From Cryomorphaceae bacterium BACL11 MAG-121001-bin54 (lineage in GTDB: Bacteria; Bacteroidota; Bacteroidia; Flavobacteriales; BACL11): 64,000 nucleotides of DNA. The first letter of the stretch is position 1. Every line of letters starts with the position of its first letter. The stretch is from contig CAJJAH010000002.1 in assembly GCA_905182255.1 (NCBI GenBank), positions 124,001 to 188,000 of the forward strand, written 5' to 3'. The translations under genes were made by a program, and so were the position numbers. Below are positions 58,306-64,000 of the stretch, piece after piece. The notes under the pieces are model-generated. The model was not told where the DNA came from and made no database searches. It was given only the letters and a program-made list of their open reading frames with translations.

Positions 58306-58867
58306 AATTTGTATTTCTCTCAAACTTAAATAATTCACTTTTATCAGTAAAATATATCGTATCATTTATTGTATTTGAAAAAAAAGTATTTGTATCACTA
58401 TCAAACAACTCAAGAGTTAAGTATGAGGAGTTTAAAGTACTAATTGTAAAATTATGCTGACCAACTATTAAAGAATTACCATTTTTAATCCAGTCAGTTA
58501 TTATGGCATCACCATCTTCATCAACTCCAGCAGCATCTCCGTTAGAATTAAAAAGTAAATCTAACCAGAAATTATTAATTTGGGATTGTGTATTTGTAAT
58601 TACCTTCTGCCCATTAGGATATGTAGTCCAATATCCTTCATTTTGAATAATAGTCCATTCAAAAGAATCCCAGTATCCAACGATTGATACAGTGGGATAG
58701 ATACAAGAACCGTCATCATTAGTAGCACTTGAATTATAGTTAGTTGCAGTAGCATCCGTACATCCATTAACTAATATTGGAGTAACTATTGTTGGTGCTA
58801 TATCTTCCTCTTCACAAGCTGAAAAAATAATTGATACTGCTAATAATGTATTAAGTAGTTTTTTCAA
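58289..58867 (-). CDS. Lipoprotein with a GCTD...DDGSC module and lipocalin-like body
   Basis: A 192-residue protein with a lipoprotein signal (LLAVSIIFSAC, lipid Cys about residue 18). It is followed by the GCTDATATNYNSSATNDDGSC module, given here as GCTDATATNYN and SSATNDDGSC (about 35-56), and a beta-rich region starting SIVGYWDSFEWTI. Translation appears to start at TTG 58867, in a leader whose other copies have ATG. Its stop is one base before the ASST-like start, so the two form an operon. Function unknown. Confidence 0.75.
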   Translation of the reverse strand: MKKLLNTLLAVSIIFSACEEEDIAPTIVTPILVNGCTDATATNYNSSATNDDGSCIYPTVSIVGYWDSFEWTIIQNEGYWTTYPNGQKVITNTQSQINNFWLDLLFNSNGDAAGVDEDGDAIITDWIKNGNSLIVGQHNFTISTLNSSYLTLELFDSDTNTFFSNTINDTIYFTDKSELFKFERNTNWKTNN

Positions 58868-58883
58868 AATCTTAGTTGTTTGT
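58851..58883 (-). repeat. Leader repeat, partial copy D
   Basis: AACAAACAACTAAGATTTTG with AAAAAACTAC. It matches copies A and C in the leader but carries TTG where copy A has ATG. Confidence 0.55.
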
Positions 58884-58964
58884 TAATATATTGTTTTAGA
58901 GTCTGTAAACTTAAGAATTATTAATAGCTTCAATTATCTTAGTTATCTAAATAGTTGTAAGGTT

Positions 58965-59801
58965 TTATTTAAAGACTTTAGCACTCAAGCTCAAACTCTT
59001 TTCTAGCTCTTCTGTATTTAATGATAAATCCTCGTTAAAATAAGTGATTAATTTTTCAGTAGGCATATTACCTACCAAATTATCATTAGCCATTGGGCAA
59101 CCGCCAAAACCTTTCAAAGCTGCATCAAATCTTCTACAACCATTAAGATAAGCAGCAGTAACTTTTTCCTTCCAAGCATCTGAAGTAGTATGAAAGTGAG
59201 CGCCAAATTCAATAGTTGAGTATTCTTTTATCAAAGTATCAAAGAGTGGTGCAATATTTGTAGGGTTAGAAACACCGATTGTATCTGAAAGAGCAATAAT
59301 TCCAATATCCAAATCATGCAGTTTTTCAGTGAGTTCAGCTACTATATCAGGATCATAATTTTCAGAATAAGGATTTCCGAAAGCCATAGATAAATATACA
59401 ACTAGTTCTTTATTGTTTTTGAGGGCTAAATTCTGAATTTTTTCTACATTATTAAGCGCTTGAGTTATGCTTTTATTCGTATTTCTTTTTTGAAATTGCT
59501 CCGAAACTGAAAGCGGAAATCCTAAGTAACTAATTTCTTCGAAATTGCAAGCATCAATAGCACCTCTAGTATTTGCAATAATTGAAAGTAATTTACTTGA
59601 AGTATTCTCTAAATCTAACTCAGCCAAAACTTTGGAAGTATCTCTTAATTGTGGAATAGCCTTAGGAGAAACAAATGAACCAAAATCAATCGTATCAAAA
59701 CCAACCTTTAACAATTGATTAATGTATGCAACCTTAATATCAGTAGGAATAAATTCACTAATACCTTGCATAGCATCTCTTGGACATTCTATTATTTTCA
59801 T
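58965..59801 (-). CDS. Hydroxymethylglutaryl-CoA lyase
   Basis: A 278-residue TIM-barrel enzyme that splits HMG-CoA into acetyl-CoA and acetoacetate in leucine degradation. Motifs are ECPRDAMQG (barrel start with the metal/substrate Arg-Asp), [25 protein letters not shown] (metal His pair) and the catalytic Cys loop GFGGCPMA. It overlaps pyrD by four bases. No other leucine pathway gene is in the window. Confidence 0.9.
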   Translation of the reverse strand: MKIIECPRDAMQGISEFIPTDIKVAYINQLLKVGFDTIDFGSFVSPKAIPQLRDTSKVLAELDLENTSSKLLSIIANTRGAIDACNFEEISYLGFPLSVSEQFQKRNTNKSITQALNNVEKIQNLALKNNKELVVYLSMAFGNPYSENYDPDIVAELTEKLHDLDIGIIALSDTIGVSNPTNIAPLFDTLIKEYSTIEFGAHFHTTSDAWKEKVTAAYLNGCRRFDAALKGFGGCPMANDNLVGNMPTEKLITYFNEDLSLNTEELEKSLSLSAKVFK

Positions 59802-60826
59802 TTTTCAAGAATCGCTTTATTAATCCTTTTTACTATAGATGGACCCTCATAAATAAAGCCAGTATACACCTGTAATAATGTTGCTCCTGCATCCAGCTTT
59901 TCAAGTGCATCTTCAGCACTATGTATACCTCCCACTCCAATAATTGGGAATGCTTTATTGGATTTATCCGCCAAGTACTTTATCACCTGGGTTGATCTTG
60001 ATTTAATAGGCTTACCACTCAATCCTCCATTTCCTATTGCTTGAACACTATTTTCAGCTGTTTTAAGCCCACTTCTATCAATAGTTGTATTTGTAGCTAT
60101 AACTCCATCAATTTTAGTCTCTGCTATAATATCAATAATATCATCTAACTGTTCATTTGTCAAATCAGGAGCAATCTTTAACAAGATTGGTTTTTGTTTT
60201 TGTTTTTTATTATTTAAGTCCTGTAAACTATTAAGCAATGCAGTAAGAGGTTTTTTTTCTTGCAAATCCCTTAAGCCAGGAGTGTTAGGCGAACTTACAT
60301 TCACAGCAAAATAATCAACATAAGAAAATAGTTTTTCAAAACAGATAGCATAATCGTTTAACGCATCTACATTTAATGTTTGTTTGTTTTTCCCAATGTT
60401 CCCACCGATAATTATATCAGACTTCTTTCTTCTTAATCTAGCAACTACTACTTCAATCCCTTGATTATTAAAGCCCATACGATTTATAAGACCACTGTCA
60501 TCATTTAAGCGAAACAACCTTGGTTTAGGGTTTCCATCTTGTGGCAAAGGGGTAACAGTACCAATTTCAATAAAACCAAAACCAAAAGAAGCTAATTCAT
60601 CAAAAAGTTTTGCATCTTTATCAAAACCTGCAGCCAACCCTACTGGATTATCAAATTTTAAACCAAAAACTTCACGCGCCAAACCAACTTCCTTAACTTT
60701 AAAAAATACGCGCCATAGCCACATTACTCCAGGAATGATAGCTACAATTTTTATAATTTTAAAAGTAGTATGATGAATAAATTCGGGACTAAATTGAAAA
60801 AGAAAAAAACGGACGATTTTATACAT
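59798..60826 (-). CDS. pyrD: Dihydroorotate dehydrogenase, quinone-dependent (class 2)
   Basis: The fourth step of pyrimidine synthesis, at the inner membrane. It is 342 residues. An N-terminal amphipathic helix (about 1-40) for membrane contact marks class 2. FMN and substrate motifs include [20 protein letters not shown], the catalytic Ser loop [15 protein letters not shown], and ATNTT and [11 protein letters not shown]. It has its own -7 box and is followed by the HMG-CoA lyase gene. Confidence 0.96.
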   Translation of the reverse strand: MYKIVRFFLFQFSPEFIHHTTFKIIKIVAIIPGVMWLWRVFFKVKEVGLAREVFGLKFDNPVGLAAGFDKDAKLFDELASFGFGFIEIGTVTPLPQDGNPKPRLFRLNDDSGLINRMGFNNQGIEVVVARLRRKKSDIIIGGNIGKNKQTLNVDALNDYAICFEKLFSYVDYFAVNVSSPNTPGLRDLQEKKPLTALLNSLQDLNNKKQKQKPILLKIAPDLTNEQLDDIIDIIAETKIDGVIATNTTIDRSGLKTAENSVQAIGNGGLSGKPIKSRSTQVIKYLADKSNKAFPIIGVGGIHSAEDALEKLDAGATLLQVYTGFIYEGPSIVKRINKAILEK

Positions 60827-60841
60827 TTAATAGATTTTATG

Positions 60842-60849
60842 CAAAAATA
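60842..60849 (-). promoter_or_regulatory. -7 box of pyrD
   Basis: TATTTTTG on the minus strand, 15 bases before the ATG at 60826. Confidence 0.6.
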
Positions 60850-60865
60850 GAAAATGCTTTCAAAA

Positions 60866-61165
60866 TTAAGAGTTTAGCTGATCAAAAGAATTATCATCAT
60901 AAAAAACAACAACTTTATCTACTTTCTTGTTGGTAAAAACCTGTTTTTCTTTAGTATCGTTTTCCATGTAGCCAATTCCACTAATCAACCAATTAGCATT
61001 TATCTTAGAATAAATATTTAAAAGCTTTTCTAAAAAATCTATACTTGGCTTATTTCGGCCTGAGAGTATGTGCGAAATAGTTGCACGATTTACACCAATA
61101 TTATCCGCTAATACTGAAGGTTTTAAGCCTTCATATTCCATCCAATTTTTAAGTCTTTTATACAT
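60866..61165 (-). CDS. XRE-family helix-turn-helix regulator
   Basis: A 99-residue protein. The HTH_3 domain (about 4-60) reads LKPSVLADNIGVNRATISHILSGR, given as LADNIGVNRATISHI for the turn and recognition helix, followed by KPSIDFLEKLLNIY and NWLISG. The tail is short and charged, with no sensor domain. A 14-base palindrome over its own transcript start suggests self-repression. It may regulate nearby genes, but no target is evident. Confidence 0.9.
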   Translation of the reverse strand: MYKRLKNWMEYEGLKPSVLADNIGVNRATISHILSGRNKPSIDFLEKLLNIYSKINANWLISGIGYMENDTKEKQVFTNKKVDKVVVFYDDNSFDQLNS

Positions 61166-61175
61166 AAATTATAAA

Positions 61176-61189
61176 TTTACAATTGTAAA
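61176..61189. promoter_or_regulatory. Palindromic candidate operator of the XRE regulator
   Basis: TTTACAATTGTAAA is a perfect 14-base palindrome between the -7 box (61193-61200) and the ATG (61165), covering the expected transcript start. Confidence 0.55.
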
Positions 61190-61192
61190 CTA

Positions 61193-61200
61193 CAAAATTA
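61193..61200 (-). promoter_or_regulatory. -7 box of the XRE regulator gene
   Basis: TAATTTTG on the minus strand fits TAnnTTTG, 27 bases before the ATG. Confidence 0.6.
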
Positions 61201-61572
61201 CAAATAGTTTTTTATTTATGCTTAATTATAGTTTATTTATTTTTAAATTGATAAATTTTTTCTTCATATAAATTATATAATTTATTGATTTAAAGTAAAT
61301 TAACTAAAATATAAAATTTGTATTAAAAATATGAATACTATAGTGTTTTTCTCTCCATAAATTTGTTTACAAAAGTAAATAAAGTAAAAACAAACATGCA
61401 AAAAAAGCTATATTTATTTTATACTAAAAGTTAATATTACAAGAAGCCAATCTATTAAAATAATGGCTGTTTGATGTGGAGTTAATATCTTAAATGAGGA
61501 TAAAAATCATTACACTTAATTACACACACCACCCTAATTCTAAGAAATCATAATTATTTTATTAAATGTATT
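61201..61572. other. AT-rich divergent intergenic region without a gene
   Basis: Between the divergent XRE and DtxR genes. All frames are broken by stops, and the longest ATG frame is about 12 codons. I see no tRNA, riboswitch or strong hairpin. Confidence 0.6.
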
Positions 61573-61588
61573 TTTAGATATGACTAAA
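61573..61588. promoter_or_regulatory. Candidate DtxR/MntR operator
   Basis: TTTAG, six bases, CTAAA: a dyad resembling iron/manganese regulator boxes, lying over the -33 region of the DtxR-ZIP promoter. Confidence 0.5.
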
Positions 61589-61596
61589 CTTTTATT

Positions 61597-61604
61597 TATG
61601 TTTG
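61597..61604 (+). promoter_or_regulatory. -7 box of the DtxR-ZIP operon
   Basis: TATGTTTG fits TAnnTTTG, 20 bases before the ATG at 61625. Confidence 0.6.
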
Positions 61605-61624
61605 TAAAACTTAAATCTTAGAAT

Positions 61625-62281
61625 ATGATCACCTTAGCAGAAGAAAATTATTTAAAAGCTATTCTCTCTATTTCATTAAATAAAGACGGGAAAGTATCCA
61701 CAAATTCTATTGCTAATGAAATTAACACTTCTGCGGCATCAGTTTCAGACATGCTTAAAAAACTGCAAGAAAAGGAATTAATAGAGTATGAAAAATATAA
61801 AGGAGTTGAACTAACTGTTAAAGGAACTAAACTTGCTACCTCTATTGTAAGGAAACATAGATTATGGGAAACTTTTTTAGTAAACAAATTAGATTTTAGC
61901 TGGGCTGAGGTGCATGATGTAGCTGAACAACTAGAACATATAAAATCAATTGAGTTAGTAGATAAATTAGATTTATTTCTGGGCTTTCCTAAATTTGACC
62001 CACATGGCGAGCCAATTCCAACAAAAGAAGGTGAAATACCAACTAGTAATACAATTCCATTAAACGAATTACAAACTGGAACTAAAGGAAATGTCATGGG
62101 CGTTAGTATGGATGAAAAAGCATTTTTGGATTATCTTACACAATTAAATATTAGAATTGGCTCTAAGATAGAGCTTTTAGAGAAAATTATTTTTGACCAA
62201 TCAATAAGTATTAAAATTGAAAATACAACTCAGCACATCAGCAATGATGTTGCAAAATACCTTTTAATAAAAATAAGCTAA
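61625..62281 (+). CDS. DtxR/MntR-family metal-dependent repressor
   Basis: A 218-residue regulator. A winged helix (about 5-70) includes VSTNSIANEINTSAASVSDML; a dimerisation/metal domain follows (about 72-140), then an SH3-like FeoA domain (about 145-218). By alignment to DtxR, the metal site holds H78, E104 and H105, but N8 and Q102 replace the Met and Cys of DtxR; MntR has Asp where N8 stands. Metal choice (Fe, Mn or Zn) is therefore open. The ZIP transporter gene follows three bases later. Confidence 0.92.
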   Translation: MITLAEENYLKAILSISLNKDGKVSTNSIANEINTSAASVSDMLKKLQEKELIEYEKYKGVELTVKGTKLATSIVRKHRLWETFLVNKLDFSWAEVHDVAEQLEHIKSIELVDKLDLFLGFPKFDPHGEPIPTKEGEIPTSNTIPLNELQTGTKGNVMGVSMDEKAFLDYLTQLNIRIGSKIELLEKIIFDQSISIKIENTTQHISNDVAKYLLIKIS

Positions 62282-62284
62282 TAA

Positions 62285-63151
62285 ATGGAAAATTACGAAT
62301 TATACAAATGGTTTATAATACAAACACCAGTAATGCAAGCACTTTATGCAGGGCTTTTCACTTGGGGGTTAACAGCATTAGGTGCAGCATTAGTTTTTCT
62401 TTTCAATACTAGCAACCGTAAAGCACTTGATATGTCCTTAGGATTTACTGGAGGCGTAATGATTGCAGCTAGCTTCTGGTCACTTCTATCTCCTGCTATT
62501 GCTTATGTTGAAATGCAAAATGAGATGGGAATATCTAACTCACCTTCATGGCTAGCTCCAGCAATAGGTTTCTTTTTAGGAGCTTCATTTCTTTTTGTAT
62601 TAGATAAAATTATACCTCATCTGCATATTTTTGCCAAAAGAGAAGAAGCCGAAGGCGTGGAAACTAATTGGCGTAAAACCATTCTTTTAGTATTAGCAAT
62701 TGCCTTACACAATATACCTGAAGGATTAGCAGTTGGAGTTGCATTTGGTGCACTTGCTAACCCTGAAATTTTAGGAATGGAAGGCCATTCAGTTTTTACT
62801 ATGGGGTCAGCAATAGCATTAGCAATAGGTATTGGTATTCAGAATTTCCCTGAAGGCTTTGCAGTATCTATGCCCTTAAGAAGACAAGGATTAAGCAAAT
62901 GGAAATCATGGAAATGGGGACAGCTATCTGCTATTGTAGAACCTATTTTTGCTGTAATTGGCGCTGCAATTGTAATGCAAGTACTTCCTATTTTACCATA
63001 CGCACTTTCATTTGCAGCTGGGGCTATGATATTCATTGTGGTAGAGGAAGTAATTCCTGAAAGCCAAAGAGGTGGAAACACTGACTTAGCAACAATGGGA
63101 CTAATAGCAGGCTTTATAGTTATGATGGTATTGGATGTAGCGTTAGGTTAG
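62285..63151 (+). CDS. ZIP-family divalent metal transporter
   Basis: A 288-residue inner-membrane transporter with about eight helices. The metal site in helix 4 is HNIPEGLAVGV (about 142-152), and in helix 5 QNFPEGFAVSM (about 198-208), where the usual His is replaced by Gln in the first position. A later VVEEVIPES matches the GufA-type ZIP signature. It imports Zn, Fe or Mn. Co-transcription with the DtxR-type repressor suggests feedback by the imported metal. Confidence 0.92.
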   Translation: MENYELYKWFIIQTPVMQALYAGLFTWGLTALGAALVFLFNTSNRKALDMSLGFTGGVMIAASFWSLLSPAIAYVEMQNEMGISNSPSWLAPAIGFFLGASFLFVLDKIIPHLHIFAKREEAEGVETNWRKTILLVLAIALHNIPEGLAVGVAFGALANPEILGMEGHSVFTMGSAIALAIGIGIQNFPEGFAVSMPLRRQGLSKWKSWKWGQLSAIVEPIFAVIGAAIVMQVLPILPYALSFAAGAMIFIVVEEVIPESQRGGNTDLATMGLIAGFIVMMVLDVALG

Positions 63152-63210
63152 ATTTTAGTTTAAGTCCAAATACATGAAATATTTCTAACTAATATATAAC
63201 ATCTATATAC

Positions 63211-63218
63211 TATCTTTG
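63211..63218 (+). promoter_or_regulatory. -7 box of smpB, four bases before ATG
   Basis: TATCTTTG, CAAT, then ATG at 63223: the same spacing as for ribD and prmC. Confidence 0.65.
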
Positions 63219-63222
63219 CAAT

Positions 63223-63675
63223 ATGTCAAGCAAAATCAACATTAAAAATCGTAAAGCTAGCTTTGAATATGAATTCATAGCTACTTTTGTTGCTGGTATT
63301 TCTCTATTAGGAACAGAAATAAAATCGATTCGCAATAATAAAGCCAATATTTCAGATGCACATTGCGTTTTTATCAATGATGAATTATATGTTAAAAGCC
63401 TGCACATTGCTGAATATACTAATGGAGGTTATATTAACCATGAGCCAAAAAGAGACCGTAAGCTTTTACTTAACCGACAAGAACTCAACAAAATGTTAGG
63501 GAAAGTAACCGAAAAAGGGAACTCTATTATTCCTATTCGTCTATTCATTAACGAAAAAGGAAAAGCTAAACTAGAAATTGCTTTAGCTAAAGGTAAAAAG
63601 GTTTACGATAAAAGAGAAAGCATTAAAGAAAAAGACCAAAAACGCGATATTGCGAGAATCAGAAATATGAGATGA
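63223..63675 (+). CDS. smpB: SsrA-binding protein SmpB
   Basis: A tmRNA partner in ribosome rescue. It is 150 residues. The OB-fold core has FEYEFIATFVAGISLLGTEIKS and ISDAHCVFINDELYVKSLHI; the first is given only as FEYEFIATF and LLGTEIKSI. The C-terminal tail KGKKVYDKRESIKEKDQKRD is the basic helix that enters the mRNA channel. The tmRNA gene was not found in the window. A leaderless message is predicted. Its stop overlaps the next ATG. Confidence 0.96.
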   Translation: MSSKINIKNRKASFEYEFIATFVAGISLLGTEIKSIRNNKANISDAHCVFINDELYVKSLHIAEYTNGGYINHEPKRDRKLLLNRQELNKMLGKVTEKGNSIIPIRLFINEKGKAKLEIALAKGKKVYDKRESIKEKDQKRDIARIRNMR

Positions 63676-64000
63676 TGAACAAATACTTTTTCCTTCTAAT
63701 TACACTACTACTTTTTGCTTGCAAAAAAGATCTAATGGATAATGGCACAAGCGCTACTTTGCATTTTTCAAATGATACTATAATTTTTGATACTGCTTTT
63801 CATTCCATAGGAACACCTACAAAAACACTCACCATCTATAATCGTAATAGCTTCACTGTCCTTACAGATATTTCATTAAACTTAATAAATGGAGGTAGTT
63901 TCAGGATGAATGTGGATGGTGTTGCAGGAAACAACCACAATGCAATTGAAATCCCTGCTAAGGATAGTATTTTTATTTTCTTAGAAGTTACACCAAACCT
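63672..64000 (+). CDS. Lipoprotein with Ig-like region, 3' end outside window
   Basis: ATG at 63672 (or the adjacent ATG at 63675) overlaps the smpB stop. A lipoprotein signal, NKYFFLLITLLLFACKKD, puts the lipid Cys near residue 17. The visible 110 residues contain LHFSNDTIIFDTAFHSIGTP, LTIYNRNSFTV and IFLEVTPN, a beta-sandwich pattern seen in a common flavobacterial lipoprotein family. The rest is cut off at the window edge. Function unknown. Confidence 0.8.
   Translation, partial: MMNKYFFLLITLLLFACKKDLMDNGTSATLHFSNDTIIFDTAFHSIGTPTKTLTIYNRNSFTVLTDISLNLINGGSFRMNVDGVAGNNHNAIEIPAKDSIFIFLEVTPN

Noticed and set aside
54386-58890. A prophage or integrative element in the accessory strip
   Set aside because: Only one doubtful DUF5681-like stub is present. 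There is no integrase, terminase, tRNA attachment site or structural gene.
61648-62097. 149-codon minus-strand frame
   Set aside because: Lies wholly inside the DtxR-family gene with no family features.

Overview
The window is a piece of a low-GC (about 30% by eye) chromosome from a member of the Bacteroidota, most likely a flavobacterium of the order Flavobacteriales. The evidence is consistent across the window. Promoters carry the Bacteroidota -7 box TAnnTTTG. Exported proteins carry type IX secretion (T9SS) C-terminal tails. The omega subunit, BamD, DUF4835 and DUF721 proteins are of the flavobacterial type, and the NrdA/NrdB pair is also of the flavobacterial kind. Nearly all of it is housekeeping sequence. 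I see no intact prophage, IS element, CRISPR array or rRNA operon.

Layout. 1-2.9 kb: the end of a secreted protein, tRNA-Ser(TGA), a Rieske oxygenase, tRNA-Arg(TCT), and ribH with a TPR membrane protein. 3-8.4 kb: recF, a DUF721 protein, umuD, ndk, nrnA, a cyclophilin-FKBP fusion and a PKD-like anchored protein. 8.6-14 kb: typA, a small membrane protein, a HI0933/BaiN-type flavoprotein and an ABC-F ATPase. 14.1-17 kb: a cobalamin riboswitch in front of nrdB-nrdA. 17.1-20.2 kb: a frameshifted T9SS cargo gene, a DEAD-box helicase (DEVD variant) and a GreA-like protein. 20.3-24.2 kb: two photolyase/cryptochrome-family genes and an amine-oxidase-type flavoprotein. 24.3-33.5 kb: a metzincin protease, a TPR protein, an M16 protease and gyrA. 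33.7-36.3 kb: clpC. 36.3-47.4 kb (minus strand): fabI; then recN, a DUF4835 gene, coaBC, rpoZ and bamD, tightly packed; then a glutathione peroxidase, dapA, a DUF6913-like gene, ligA, an NTF2-like gene and prmC. 47.4-50 kb (plus): ribD, a YigZ-family gene and an M42 peptidase. 50-54.6 kb (minus): a second cobalamin riboswitch, a BtuB-like TonB receptor, a BtuG-like beta-propeller with a T9SS tail, and a second propeller lipoprotein with its own promoter. 54.6-59 kb: an accessory strip of small exported proteins, gene remnants and repeated leader/signal-peptide modules. 59-64 kb: HMG-CoA lyase, pyrD, an XRE regulator, a DtxR-ZIP metal operon, smpB and the start of a lipoprotein.

How the parts connect. 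The two B12 riboswitches suggest cobalamin status controls both B12 capture at the surface (btuB plus propeller) and the B12-independent class I ribonucleotide reductase, as if the cell switches to another reductase when B12 is present; that other enzyme is not in the window. The photolyase trio fits a sunlit habitat. The DtxR-ZIP pair looks like a self-regulated metal uptake unit. The most unusual observations are start codons lying exactly four bases after a -7 box (ribD, prmC, smpB), which predict leaderless mRNAs, and a cryptochrome-like protein whose flavin pocket and proximal tryptophan differ from those of photolyases. Others are a minimal T9SS-like tail without the usual YPNP block, and decayed gene remnants at 54.6-55.4 kb.
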